Below, piece by piece: positions 6,766 to 16,300 of a stretch of DNA of 33,463 nucleotides. The first letter of the stretch is position 1, and each line of letters opens with the position of its first letter. The notes under the pieces were generated by a model. The model saw nothing but the letters and a program-made list of their open reading frames with translations. It did not search any database and had not been told where the DNA came from. Location of the stretch: positions 1 through 33,463 of the forward strand of contig CACXSS010000005.1 of assembly GCA_902770245.1 (NCBI GenBank). Direction: 5' to 3'. The position numbers and the translations under genes are program-made. The stretch is from an uncultured Planctomycetota bacterium (GTDB lineage Bacteria > Planctomycetota > Planctomycetia > Pirellulales > Thermoguttaceae).

Positions 6766-8934
6766 TTATCCCAACCGCAATTCTACGTCGCTTTGCTGAA
6801 TCATCCAGGGATTGTTTTCTATCATGACAACCGTATGGCCGTAGGCGGTCAGACGGCGAAACGTTTCTATGAGTTTGTCCAGTTCAGAATCGTGCAGACC
6901 GGCAGAGGGTTCGTCCAGCAGAAAAAGGGTTTTCTGCTTGTAAATTTTCTGAAGAGCCTTCGCCAAATCCAGCCGGCTTCTCTCTCCGGCAGAAAGCGTC
7001 TTGATCGGCTGTCCCAGTTCCAGACGTTCCAAACCGATGTCAATCAGCGACGTCAAAGGCAACTGAACGCTGCGAATGTTTCGGAAAAACGAAAACGCGT
7101 CTCGAACCGTTAATCGAAGGATTTCCGCCGCATTCAGACCGCGAAATCGAGACTGTAAGTATTCTTTCTGAAAGCGTTCTCCCATACACTCGCTGCAGAC
7201 CATTTCAATTTCCGGCAGATATTCCAGATCAATTGTCAAAACGCCCTCGCCTTTGCATTGCTGGCACCGACCTTTCCCGCTCATCAGACTGAAATCGCCG
7301 GGGGCAAACCCTCTGGCTTGAGATTCCGGCGTCGACGCCAATTCCGCGCGAACGGAATCCCAAATTCCCAGATACGTCGCCACGCAGCCCCGCGGCGGCT
7401 TACGTTCCAGCTTCCGTTCTACGAGAATCACGTCCTCAAACGCGTCCTGACCTGTTACAGTTCGTTTCAAATCATCTGGAACTGGCTTTCCTGCCAGCTG
7501 AGCCAGGAAAACCGATTTGCCAGCCCCAGCGCGTCCTGTAATAGCAGTAATTTTACCAATTATAGGAGCGATATTTAATTCGGAATTAGTAATTCGCAAT
7601 TCGGACGGGCGACTACACTGGGGCGCCTCTACATTACTAATTGCTAATTGCTCATTGCTAATTGCTAATTGAACTACGCAATCCGCCGCTTGAATGAGCG
7701 ACGCGTCGTTGTCGGCAACCACGACTGTATTCCCTCTGTCGCGCAATCGCAGCAACGCGGAAAGCAGCGCAGGGCGATTTTCCGGTGGAACTCCGTCCAT
7801 TGGCTCGTCAAAAACGTAGAGCATATTGACCAAATCGCCTGCAAACATCGCCGCCATCTCCGCCCGGCGAATCTGTCCGCCCGACATCGTTTCCGCCTTG
7901 CGGGACAAAGACATATAGCCAAGACCGGCGGCTTGTAAAGCCCGCGAGATTTTTGAGTTAGGAGTTAGGAGTGAGGAGTGAGGAGTTGATTTTATGAGTT
8001 CCTTCTCGCAACTCTCCAGAATCTGATCTGCTGACAGCTCGTACCATTCCAGCAGATTCTTCCCATCGAGCTGATACGCCAGGATTTTGTCGCGTTCGGA
8101 AGGATCTTTCGGCAATTCCGAAAGATAAAATCGTTCAACCGCGCTGTCGGAAAACTCCTGTCCGCATTGAGGGCACGTTCTGCCCTGCCCTGCGTATCGT
8201 TTAACCGTTCCCTCCGGCGTTTCAATAAACACAACTGCTTTCCCGCCCGATTCCGCAAACGCCAGTTCAAACGACTCCTTCGTTCGGCTGTCGCCGGGCT
8301 TGAACGCCAAACGGTCAGCAAGAACGTACGGAGTTGCGAGTTGCGAGTTGCGAGTTGCGAGTTGAGCTAGCTCGTTCGCGTCGACCATTTCCACTTTAGA
8401 ATCGCGTTCAATCAGCCAGCGGGAGAATCCGCGCTGAGCGTATTCCGATATTGCCGCCGACGGAACAAAAGCAATCTGAGCGCGACAATTCGCATAAAAA
8501 CTTTCGAAGTATTCCGCAGCCGAAGCAGCTCCGCCGGAGGGGACTTCAATACTGCAACGAGGACAAATCGGGACGGCATAGCGGGAAAACGCCAGCGCCA
8601 AGGCGTCGTCCATGCCGCAAAGCTGAGCCAGCGTTTGATTTAAGTCAACTTTTTCTGACGCTGTCGCCGCTGGCGGCAGATTTTCAATCGAGTCCAAATC
8701 CGGACGCTTCCAAAGGCTGAACTTGCCCCGTCGACGCGTTCCGACCGTCTCGATAAATCGCCGCTGACTCTCCGCAAAGAGCGTATTAATAACCAGCGTC
8801 GTCTTCCCCGACCCGGATGGACCGCAGACAACCGTCAGCCCTCCAATCGGAAAATCGACGTCTAAATTATCCAAACAATTCTCCCGAACGCCGCGTAAAC
8901 GTATAAAGGAATCAAAATTTTTACAATTTATCAT
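6766..8934 (-). CDS. Short divergent UvrA-like ABC ATPase
   Basis: This encodes 722 residues, against about 940 in normal UvrA. The UvrA plan is visible in order: Walker A GPSGSGKT (38-45), a zinc-type CPRC (124-127) pairing with CPQC (254-257), signature MSGGQ (about 350), Walker B YVFDEP (about 375), second Walker A GRAGAGKS (467-474), CQQC plus CSEC (557-583), second signature LSAGE (about 647) and LFLLDEPSAGLH. Odd points: the His of the switch motif (IEHN in UvrA) is Asn in the second half (IENN) and missing in the first (VADND), and the protein stops just after the last beta strand. Three low-complexity linkers are heptanucleotide repeats translated in frame. UvrA recognises DNA damage with UvrB; here the shortened N-terminal half may not bind UvrB, so a paralogous role is more likely. 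The start at 8934 has GGAG upstream; an in-frame ATG at 8988 lies above the promoter-like sequence. Confidence 0.82.
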   Translation of the reverse strand: MINCKNFDSFIRLRGVRENCLDNLDVDFPIGGLTVVCGPSGSGKTTLVINTLFAESQRRFIETVGTRRRGKFSLWKRPDLDSIENLPPAATASEKVDLNQTLAQLCGMDDALALAFSRYAVPICPRCSIEVPSGGAASAAEYFESFYANCRAQIAFVPSAAISEYAQRGFSRWLIERDSKVEMVDANELAQLATRNSQLATPYVLADRLAFKPGDSRTKESFELAFAESGGKAVVFIETPEGTVKRYAGQGRTCPQCGQEFSDSAVERFYLSELPKDPSERDKILAYQLDGKNLLEWYELSADQILESCEKELIKSTPHSSLLTPNSKISRALQAAGLGYMSLSRKAETMSGGQIRRAEMAAMFAGDLVNMLYVFDEPMDGVPPENRPALLSALLRLRDRGNTVVVADNDASLIQAADCVVQLAISNEQLAISNVEAPQCSRPSELRITNSELNIAPIIGKITAITGRAGAGKSVFLAQLAGKPVPDDLKRTVTGQDAFEDVILVERKLERKPPRGCVATYLGIWDSVRAELASTPESQARGFAPGDFSLMSGKGRCQQCKGEGVLTIDLEYLPEIEMVCSECMGERFQKEYLQSRFRGLNAAEILRLTVRDAFSFFRNIRSVQLPLTSLIDIGLERLELGQPIKTLSAGERSRLDLAKALQKIYKQKTLFLLDEPSAGLHDSELDKLIETFRRLTAYGHTVVMIENNPWMIQQSDVELRLG
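7575..7671. repeat. Heptanucleotide repeats inside the UvrA-like gene (central linker)
   Basis: Two blocks of 7-nt units lie within the coding sequence: GAATTAG/TAATTCG/CAATTCG (7575-7605) and TTACTAA/TTGCTAA/TTGCTCA/TTGCTAA (7633-7671). Read on the minus strand they give LAISNEQ-LAISN and SELRITNSELN, placed between the first ABC half and the second Walker A. Because 3 x 7 nt equals 21 nt, the protein also repeats every seven residues. Confidence 0.85.
7955..7989. repeat. Heptanucleotide repeats inside the UvrA-like gene (STPHSSLLTPNS linker)
   Basis: Five units (GAGTTAG, GAGTTAG, GAGTGAG, GAGTGAG, GAGTTGA) are translated on the minus strand as STPHSSLLTPNSK, a segment just before the first ABC signature region that has no counterpart in UvrA. 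Confidence 0.85.
8331..8365. repeat. Heptanucleotide repeats inside the UvrA-like gene (LATRNSQLAT linker)
   Basis: Four exact GAGTTGC units and one GAGTTGA are translated on the minus strand as QLATRNSQLAT, within the insertion domain between the two CxxC pairs of the first half. The same unit recurs at 22419-22461 and 9011 in non-coding DNA. Confidence 0.88.
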
Positions 8935-8953
8935 ATTAATTTCTCCAAACTTT

Positions 8954-8981
8954 ATTATATCGAATTCGCGTCCGCTTGCAA
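8954..8981 (-). promoter_or_regulatory. Candidate promoter of the UvrA-like gene
   Basis: On the minus strand, TTGCAA (8981-8976), a 16-nt spacer and TATAAT (8959-8954) lie just upstream of GGAG and ATG 8934. The predicted transcript leader would be only about 10-15 nt. TTGCAA is its own reverse complement and also sits 15 nt from TATAAT (8997-9002) on the plus strand, so it could serve a divergent rhomboid promoter too; that part is speculative. Confidence 0.5.
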
Positions 8982-9010
8982 TCCCCATAATTTTGTTATA
9001 ATATATAATT

Positions 9011-9103
9011 GAGTTGCGAGAAGCGAGTTTCGAGAGAATCGTTTTGCGCTAATTGCTAATTACTAATTGCTAATTACTAATTGCTAATTACTAATTGCTA
9101 ATT
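9011..9103. repeat. Heptanucleotide repeat block upstream of the rhomboid gene
   Basis: GAGTTGC/GAGAAGC/GAGTTTC units (9011-9031) are followed by eight alternating GCTAATT and ACTAATT units (9048-9103). The array ends 3 nt before the rhomboid start codon and occupies the place where a ribosome-binding site would be. Confidence 0.9.
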
Positions 9104-9106
9104 ATT

Positions 9107-10153
9107 ATGGGCTATCAAGACCGAGACTACTACCGAGAATCCTACGCTCCGAAACGGGAGCCAATGAAAATCGTTTACAAGATTATTATCCTGAACGTTG
9201 TTTTATGGCTGGCAAACGCCTTTATTACGCCGCCGAAAACATACGACGTCAGAGATCCTGGCACAAACCGCATTTATCGGGTTCAAGATTCCGGAACGAT
9301 TACAGAAACGCTTACTCTTCACCATTCGGACGTTTATAAACCGTGGCTGTATTGGAAGTTTATTACATGCGGATTCGCTCATTCCTCCGAAAGCGCTTGG
9401 CATTTAATCGGCAACATGCTCGGTTTGTTCTTCCTGGGCAGATTCGTCGAAGATCGATACGGACCTAAGCAATTCCTGGGGTTCTATCTAGCCGCCATTG
9501 TTGTCGGAAACGCGTTTTGGATTTTCTGCTCCTGGATGAATGGGACGCTTTCTCCAGACTCGCCCTACTGTCTGCTGGGCGCGTCCGGCGGCGTTACCGC
9601 GACAGTAATCCTGTTTGCCATTACCTACCCGAAAGTTACGCTCGTACTGTTCCCTATCCCAATTCCGATGCCCGCCTGGGTTTTCGGTTTGCTTTTAGTG
9701 GGGTCTGACATGTACGGAGCCATGCACGGAGAAGGCATCATGGGCAACAACGTTGCATACACCGTTCACCTCAGCGCAGCGGCTTTTGCGGCTCTGTATT
9801 ACTTTTTAAACTGGAATTTTACCCGTTTAGGCGCCTTGTGTCTGGGCGATTTCAATACTGCAATGCACTTCAAAGCGTCTCCCAGAATTCGCTATCATGA
9901 AGATGAGCGATATGACGATGGAGAAGACGCTTTCCTGTACAAGCCTCGCAGTCAAAAAAAAGATTTATACAGCGAAGAAGATTCACGTAACTATGCTGAA
10001 AGAGAAAAGGACGCTCGTCTGGAAGCGGAACTGGCAGACGAGGCTGACCGTATTCTGAGAAAAATTTCTCAGACCGGAAGAGAGAGCCTCACCCGCGCAG
10101 AAGAACGCACTCTTCAAACCTACAGCGAACTTTTACAGAGAAAAAAACGTTAA
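9107..10153 (+). CDS. Rhomboid family intramembrane serine protease
   Basis: This encodes 348 residues. It is an integral membrane protease that cleaves transmembrane substrates. Seen in the sequence: a charged cytosolic N-terminus, a first membrane segment at about 24-41, a lumenal loop, WHLIGNM (His99, Asn103) in TM2, GASG with the catalytic Ser at 160, and a catalytic His at 221 in VHLSAAAFAALY. The Ser/His dyad and the oxyanion Asn are present, so it should be active. A hydrophilic tail of about 100 residues rich in Asp/Glu/Arg/Lys follows. ATG 9107 is chosen; a TTG four codons upstream lies inside the repeat array. There is no Shine-Dalgarno site because the heptamer array runs up to the start codon. 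It is divergent from the UvrA-like gene. Confidence 0.92.
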   Translation: MGYQDRDYYRESYAPKREPMKIVYKIIILNVVLWLANAFITPPKTYDVRDPGTNRIYRVQDSGTITETLTLHHSDVYKPWLYWKFITCGFAHSSESAWHLIGNMLGLFFLGRFVEDRYGPKQFLGFYLAAIVVGNAFWIFCSWMNGTLSPDSPYCLLGASGGVTATVILFAITYPKVTLVLFPIPIPMPAWVFGLLLVGSDMYGAMHGEGIMGNNVAYTVHLSAAAFAALYYFLNWNFTRLGALCLGDFNTAMHFKASPRIRYHEDERYDDGEDAFLYKPRSQKKDLYSEEDSRNYAEREKDARLEAELADEADRILRKISQTGRESLTRAEERTLQTYSELLQRKKR

Positions 10154-10220
10154 ATTTCCTACATTCGTAGTAACTATTCCATAAAAATGCGAGTTTTTTC
10201 AGGAAATCTATAAAAAATGG

Positions 10221-10249
10221 TTGACAGATTATGAAAAAGAGCTTAATAT
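10221..10249 (+). promoter_or_regulatory. Sigma-70-like promoter P1 of the coiled-coil/VWA cluster
   Basis: A consensus TTGACA at 10221-10226, a 17-nt spacer and TAATAT at 10244-10249 are seen. It lies about 115 nt upstream of the ATG at 10366. Confidence 0.75.
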
Positions 10250-10291
10250 ATTATTGGTAAAAAAGTATTTTGAAAAATTCTTGTAAAAGAG

Positions 10292-10320
10292 TTGCATAAA
10301 TACAAATTATCTATTATAAT
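10292..10320 (+). promoter_or_regulatory. Sigma-70-like promoter P2 of the coiled-coil/VWA cluster
   Basis: TTGCAT at 10292-10297, a 17-nt spacer and a consensus TATAAT at 10315-10320 lie about 45 nt before the start codon. Two promoters 71 nt apart suggest strong or dual control of the downstream gene. Confidence 0.75.
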
Positions 10321-10365
10321 GTTAAGATAGATAGTTTTGACCGTTATACCCCTAGGAGAATATCC

Positions 10366-11757
10366 ATGAAGCTTCGCAAGCAAGCAGTTACCATCGGATT
10401 TATTATATTTTTCGTTCTGGCGTCTATCGGTATGGGCGTTGGTATATACCTGATTTATCAACAATGGGACGAAAATCAAGCCAAAATTCCAGAAGCCGTT
10501 AAAAAGCTTACCACCAAAGACGCTGAAATCGCCAGCGTTCAAAAGGATATCAATACGCTTAAAACGTTGGTTGGCTGTCCGGAATCAATGCGGCGAGATT
10601 ATGTTTTCGACATTATTGATAAAGATATAGAAAAGTACGCCGGTCCAACGTCCGGGCTTGAACTGGAAGACGCGGATAAAGTCTACGCTAAGATTATCGC
10701 CAAAATGTTCAGTAAAATTCAGGAACAGAAAGCCACTTTATCTCAGCGTCAGGCGGAACTGGAAAAACTCAAGGTTGTCAACCTGTCCCGTGAACAATCC
10801 AAAGACAAGGAGCTTGTTTCCCTTATAGAATCCTCTAAAAAAGATCAGCAAACGCTCCTCGCCGCTATTGACAGCAGTTCAGCTCAAAGAGATAAAATTA
10901 ATAAAGCCAAGGAAGAGATTTACGCCGAATTGGATAAACTGTTCAAAGATAATGAAGAACAATTTGTCGAAGCCAACAATAAAATCGCTAAAGCTAACGA
11001 AAGCATCAAGGAACTCGATATCATTCGAGAAGATTTGCAGCGAGTCGCAAAAGCCAAAAAGAGCAAATCCATCAGCCGTCCCGACGGTTTGATTTTGTCG
11101 TATAATCCCATGACAAAAGTTGCGGTTATTAACCTCGGATCTGGAAACAACCTTCGAAATCAACAAACTTTCGACATTTATCCTGCTAACGCCACAACCA
11201 GCACAACAAAGCCCAAAGGAACGCTGCAGGTTTTCCAGGTCAACTTTAATCAGGCGCTTTGCTACGCAGATGAGTTTTCCACAAGCGATCCGATTACTAT
11301 GGGAGATAAAATATTCACTAAAGGCTGGACGCCGGGAGATCACGTTCGATACGCCTTGTGTGGAAATCTTGACGTAACGGGCGATGGCAAAAACGATATT
11401 GATCGAGTTTTGACGTACATTCAGCAGCACGGCGACGTTTGCGACGCCTACCTCGACGGAACGACAATGCACGGAAAAATTGTCGCTGAAACGCAGTTTT
11501 ACGTAGTTGGAACGCCTCCTGATCCGGAAAAGAACCCCAAGGAAGCGGCAGCGTTCAAAGAATTTGTTTCCCAGGCAAAACGCTACAGTATTCCTGACAT
11601 TACTCTTCAGGATTTAATGAGCCGTCTGGAAACAAGAGAACTTTCAAAAGTCAAATCGGGCGCACAACCTCAAAATTCCCAGCCTTCGTATGGCGTTACA
11701 CGATCCAAAGACAACACCTTCCGAAGCCGCACTGGAAACAGAGTCATGCCTCGTTAA
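10366..11757 (+). CDS. Membrane-anchored coiled-coil protein with BRCT-like C-terminal region, paralogue A
   Basis: This encodes 463 residues, with no family I can name. A single transmembrane helix (about 8-30) is followed by a long charged helical region (about 40-235) likely to form a coiled coil, then a beta-rich domain beginning RPDGLILSYNP with NLGSGNN and GDKIF motifs. After that comes a segment with a DVTGDGKND acidic turn, a helix, GDVCDAYLDG and ETQFYVVGTPP. The order strand-acidic turn-helix-strand-strand resembles a BRCT-like fold, but that is inference. The topology predicts a short cytoplasmic N-terminus with the bulk in the periplasm. The start is supported by AGGAG 8 nt upstream. 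It is followed 58 nt later by a same-length paralogue, and the C-termini align from the NLGS motif onward. Confidence 0.8.
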   Translation: MKLRKQAVTIGFIIFFVLASIGMGVGIYLIYQQWDENQAKIPEAVKKLTTKDAEIASVQKDINTLKTLVGCPESMRRDYVFDIIDKDIEKYAGPTSGLELEDADKVYAKIIAKMFSKIQEQKATLSQRQAELEKLKVVNLSREQSKDKELVSLIESSKKDQQTLLAAIDSSSAQRDKINKAKEEIYAELDKLFKDNEEQFVEANNKIAKANESIKELDIIREDLQRVAKAKKSKSISRPDGLILSYNPMTKVAVINLGSGNNLRNQQTFDIYPANATTSTTKPKGTLQVFQVNFNQALCYADEFSTSDPITMGDKIFTKGWTPGDHVRYALCGNLDVTGDGKNDIDRVLTYIQQHGDVCDAYLDGTTMHGKIVAETQFYVVGTPPDPEKNPKEAAAFKEFVSQAKRYSIPDITLQDLMSRLETRELSKVKSGAQPQNSQPSYGVTRSKDNTFRSRTGNRVMPR

Positions 11758-11815
11758 GTTTTAACCAATTTCATGAAAAAACATTTTAAATATACGGATT
11801 GAGAGAGAGACCCAA

Positions 11816-13204
11816 ATGTTTAAAGCAGCTTTCTGGTGGAATTTCGCGTTAATCGTATTCTTTTTGATCACGGTTTCGCTCGGCGTTACGCTTTATGTGT
11901 TCTATCAAATGAACGCAGAAACGTTAATGCATCTTCAAGAATTGTCTGACGCTCAGGCTGTCAAAAATGGAGAATTGATGGTCAAGCAGAACGAACTTGA
12001 AGAATTCAAGAAAAAAATTGACGGCGAAGAAACCAAAAAGACGGTTCAGGAACTGGTCGACGATCATGCCGCTGTTATGAAAAAGTATGCGGAAAACTTC
12101 ACTAAAAGCAATCAGTCCTATTCAAGCATTTTGGCTTATCTGTTCAATCAGATGCAGGTTCAAAACTTCACCCTGGATGCCAACCAGCAAGATACGCTCG
12201 ACCTGACGGCGTTTAACGAAAACAGAACAAAGTACAATTCCATTGCCATGGATTCCGTTAAAAAGCACACTGCTATTTTCACGGAAGACAAAAACGTCTA
12301 CGCAAAAGCCTTAGCGGAAATTGAGGCAGACCTCAACAAACAAAAAAACGACCTGGACAAACTCGTCAAAGCAGCTGGAACGTCTACAGATTCAATTATT
12401 AAAAAGCTCAACAACGATTTAACCAAAACGAACGAAGACATAAAAGTTCAGATGGGTAAAAATATTAAAGCGCGTCAGCAACTGGCGAAAAATGACACCC
12501 GAGTTGCTGAAAAGCCTAACGGACAAATCCAGTTCATCTCCGCCGCTCAAGGCAAAGCGACCATTAACCTCGGAAGCGCAGACAACATTCCTTTAAGCGC
12601 ATCTTTTTCAGTTTATTCCCGTTCTGAAACCGACATGAAAAACGGAAAGAAGAAAGGAAGCATTCAAGTTGCTCAAATTACCGGATTGCATTCTGCAGAC
12701 TGTATTGTTACATCTGACAATCCTTCAGACCCAATCCTGCCAGGAGATAAAATTTATTCGCCTGTTATCGGCGACCGTCATTTTGCCATTGCCGGCTTTA
12801 TCGATATGGACAATAACGGCATTAACGACGTTGAGCAGCTTGTAAAGCTTTTGGAAGCCAATGGCGCCGTTGTTGACGGCTATCAAAATGAAGACAAACA
12901 GGTTCGTCGTTTGGAAGAAACGACAGACTTCCTGATTATTGGCAGAAGACCGGACGAAAGCGCTCGTGAAGAAGAACGAATGACTTTTACCAACTTTACC
13001 AAAGCAGCGCATGAATTTAATACGCCTCAGCTCAGCCTTGATCAGCTCCTGCAAGACATGGGCGTCAATCCAGACAGATCATCCGTTATCCAGGGCGGAG
13101 TCGATACGCGTCCAATTCCTTATACCAAAAGCAACTATTCTGGCGGAGACGTCAGCGGCTTGTATAAGGAAGATCGAAACAATTCAAACAATGAAAATGA
13201 GTAG
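11816..13204 (+). CDS. Membrane-anchored coiled-coil protein with BRCT-like C-terminal region, paralogue B
   Basis: This encodes 462 residues with the same plan as the preceding gene: one N-terminal membrane helix (about 7-30), a coiled-coil-prone Lys/Glu/Asn-rich region, then KPNGQIQFISAAQGKATINLGSADN, a GDKIYSPV motif, FIDMDNNGINDVEQL (an acidic Ca-site-like turn followed by a helix), GAVVDGYQ and ETTDFLIIGRRPDE. Sequence identity with paralogue A is low in the coiled coil but clear in the C-terminal domain, as expected when the helix is a spacer and the end domain carries the function. A GAGAGAGA purine run precedes the start. It is probably co-transcribed with paralogue A and possibly with the VWA gene downstream. 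Function unknown. Confidence 0.8.
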   Translation: MFKAAFWWNFALIVFFLITVSLGVTLYVFYQMNAETLMHLQELSDAQAVKNGELMVKQNELEEFKKKIDGEETKKTVQELVDDHAAVMKKYAENFTKSNQSYSSILAYLFNQMQVQNFTLDANQQDTLDLTAFNENRTKYNSIAMDSVKKHTAIFTEDKNVYAKALAEIEADLNKQKNDLDKLVKAAGTSTDSIIKKLNNDLTKTNEDIKVQMGKNIKARQQLAKNDTRVAEKPNGQIQFISAAQGKATINLGSADNIPLSASFSVYSRSETDMKNGKKKGSIQVAQITGLHSADCIVTSDNPSDPILPGDKIYSPVIGDRHFAIAGFIDMDNNGINDVEQLVKLLEANGAVVDGYQNEDKQVRRLEETTDFLIIGRRPDESAREEERMTFTNFTKAAHEFNTPQLSLDQLLQDMGVNPDRSSVIQGGVDTRPIPYTKSNYSGGDVSGLYKEDRNNSNNENE

Positions 13205-13226
13205 TTTTTAGAAAAGCTCATTTTCA
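13192..13226 (+). other. Hairpin spanning the paralogue B stop codon
   Basis: A perfect 10-bp stem TGAAAATGAG/CTCATTTTCA (13192-13201 and 13217-13226) includes the end of the coding sequence. There is no T run after it, so it is not a normal terminator; RNA processing or partial attenuation before the VWA gene is possible. Confidence 0.5.
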
Positions 13227-13345
13227 GAATGAATAACATTCAAAACCTTTGAAAAGATTAACAGATATTAAAAGTATTTCAAATAAATTACCAGGTTCGT
13301 CAATAAGAATTTGACGTTTTCCTACTACCCTTTGGAGTATTACAC

Positions 13346-16300
13346 ATGCTTACTAAACGAATTAACCCAGTTGCGATTCTCGCCGTTTTGGCGTTCGCAT
13401 TAATCGCATCAACGGCGCTGGCGCAAGAACTTATTCTGGACGAACCAGTTTCGACGTCTGCTGAAATGTACACATATAAAGACGCCGCTTCAGGAGAACA
13501 GTACTTCGCGTTGAGCGTCTCTCCTTCTCCCACCGAAATGCCCGCTTCTGGTCGCAACATCGTTATCGTTGCTGACACCTCTGCGTCAATTGCAGCAAAT
13601 TATCGTCAGCAAGAGCTGGATACGATCAAAACGTTTGTCAGCAGTCTCAATCCTGCAACAGACAAAGTTTGTCTTGTTGCCAGCGACGTTGATTCCTCTG
13701 AATTAACCAAAGGGTTTGTATCTCCTGACAGTGAAGAATTCCAAAACGCCTATAAGGCATTGGAAGATCGCGTTCCATTGGGAGCCATGAATATTGAAAC
13801 CGCGATGAAAACCGCTGCCAGCCAGCCTTTTAACGCTGGCAATAATTCGATTATGTTCATTGGTTCCGGAACCAGCCGAGCCAAGACGCTTTCCCCAGCG
13901 CAGTTTGACGCCATTTGCAAAGATCTGGCGTCTAAAAAACTCCCTGTTAACAGCGTTCAAATTGGACCTAATCCAGACGCTCGAGTTCTTTCCTGCCTGG
14001 CAGCAAAAACCGGCGGAATGTCAATTGTTCCATCTGACGATGCAAATCAATCCGTCAGCGACACTGTTGCCGCTATGGACAGCGCAACTGCTGCCAACGT
14101 CGTTTGGCCTGATCAGGCGTCTGTCAAATGGCCGGCATCATTTAAACCGGCAATGGATTTCCCGCCGCTTCGAACCGACCGGGATTCCATGATTGTTGGA
14201 ACGTACACTGGAGACGGCTCGCTCGATTTAACCGCCAATACGTCAGACGGCGCTCAGTCATGGTCTGCCAAACCTGAAAATACCGCTGAAAAATTCGACT
14301 ACATCAAACAGCTGGTTACAATGGCAAACGGTTCCAACGGTCTGGTTCCATTGGTTTCCAAAGAAGATATGTACAAAGCTGAAAACGCCATGTTTGATCG
14401 AGTTAACGAATTGACTCGTCTGGCAAACTCTGCTATCAGTACTGGCGATATTCAGGACGCGCAAAACCTGGTCAACGAACTGAAAAATTTGGATCCTCAA
14501 AATGCCGATGTACAGAATCTGGAAAAGCTGATTGCGGAAAATGGAAATGGTCAGGCAATTGCTCTGGACGACGGTCCGACAGATTTCGACCTGCTGGACA
14601 GCTCTGGTTTGCTGGATTCTGCGGACTCTTCCATGGGAGCTATTACACAGCAGCAGGTTGGCGAAGTTACCCGAACAATCAACGACGCTCGCGCAACTTT
14701 GAGAATCGACCCTGAAGGAGCCATTCAGAACCTGAAAAACATGCGTGAAGCTGTTCGCCGCAATGCTGACATCAAAGCGGCTGACCGCGACGCACTGGTT
14801 CGCAACCTCGAAGCCGCTATCCGCGAAGCTCAGCAGTACGGCGATCAAATGGCTCAGCGCAACGCGGAAGCCGCCAGAAGAATGGCTGAAGCTCAGGACA
14901 GAAAGATTCTCGCCGAGCAAATGATGAGCCAATTGGAAAAAATGAACCAGATGGGAAAGCGATTTGAATCCACCTGCAAGGAAAAGAAGTACGAGCAGGC
15001 GCAGGATCTCATGGTTGACATGGCTAATGAAATGTCTGATTTGGATAACCGCATGCCAACTGCCATTGCCGGCATTCAGTGGACCAGAAACCTGGACAAC
15101 TACGTTAAACAGGTTCAACTTCGCTCGCTCAAGCAGCGCAAAGTCTGTGACACGCTTTATCAAAGCGATAAATCCGCCGTACCGTTCCCGGATGAACCGC
15201 CGATTACCTATCCGGATTCGACCGTTTGGGCGCGTCTGACGGCAAGCCGTCGAGCAAAGTACAGCTCCATGGACTTGGCTCAATCTGGAGAAAAAGAAAA
15301 GCAGATCATGAAGGCTCTTAAAGAACCGACCAACATTGAATTGACAGAAAGTCCTTTGAAAGACGCCATTCAGGAAATTCACGATCAGCATCACATCAAC
15401 GTTCAGATTGACGAAGCCGCATTCAAAGATGAAATGATCTCTCCGGAAGAAGTAACGCTTTCCGTTGATGGAAACGGCATGTCGCTCAAAGCTGCGTTGA
15501 AAATCGCTCTGAGCGCTCAGAACCTGTCCTACGTTATCGAGAACGAATGCCTTTACATTACAACCTTAACCAAGGCGAAAGAAAAGTGCATTACCAAAGT
15601 TTACCCGGTTGCCGACCTTGTCATGCCGCCGCGTATGCCTGATATGAGTAACGTCTTTACCAGCATGGGCAACAATACAACCAGTTTGAGCAATTCTGGT
15701 TCTGGCGGAGGCAACAACAACAACTTCGGCGGCGGTCAGTTCAACATTCCAGCTGAACGACTTCGCCTCAATGCCGCTAAACAGGCGATTCAAAACGATA
15801 ACTTCCAGGCGTTCAACATGAAAGACGATTTGTCCCAATCGGTTCCTGCCGTTAAAACGGAACTCACTCCGGACGGTTCTGTAATCGTCGTTCCAGCGTC
15901 CATCGATAAAAAGGATTTCTGGAAAAACTACTTCCAGCGCAAAGACGTCAATGACAGCCTGGTTCGCAAAACAATGCTTCATTACAAGCATGAGAACAAG
16001 TACAACGACATTATCATAGCTCTTCAGGAGGCAATGCTCGCTGGCAAGGCTCAACCCTGGATGTACGAAGCGCTGGCTCTGGCTCAACTTTGCGCCGGAC
16101 GCCCTCAGTCTGAGTACGAACGTACGCTCATGTCGGCTGTCGAATTCAGCGACGACGCTCAAACGATGATTCTCATCGCCGTCTACATGCAGCGACTTGG
16201 TCTGCACGATCGCGCGCTTCAGGTTCTTCACGAAATCGCAAAGAACAATCCTGAAATGGCTGAACCGTACGAAAAAGCTCTGCCAATCGCTTCGATTACC

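Noticed and set aside
8988-8988. Upstream ATG as start of the UvrA-like gene
   Set aside because: It lies upstream of the candidate promoter; ATG 8934 has GGAG before it and the family homology begins right after it.
9048-9103. Heptamer arrays as a CRISPR array
   Set aside because: Units are 7 nt and contiguous, with no spacers and no cas genes.
14258-15394. 378-codon minus-strand frame opposite the 1303-residue VWA gene
   Set aside because: It is a shadow of the large gene, without ribosome-binding site or family resemblance.
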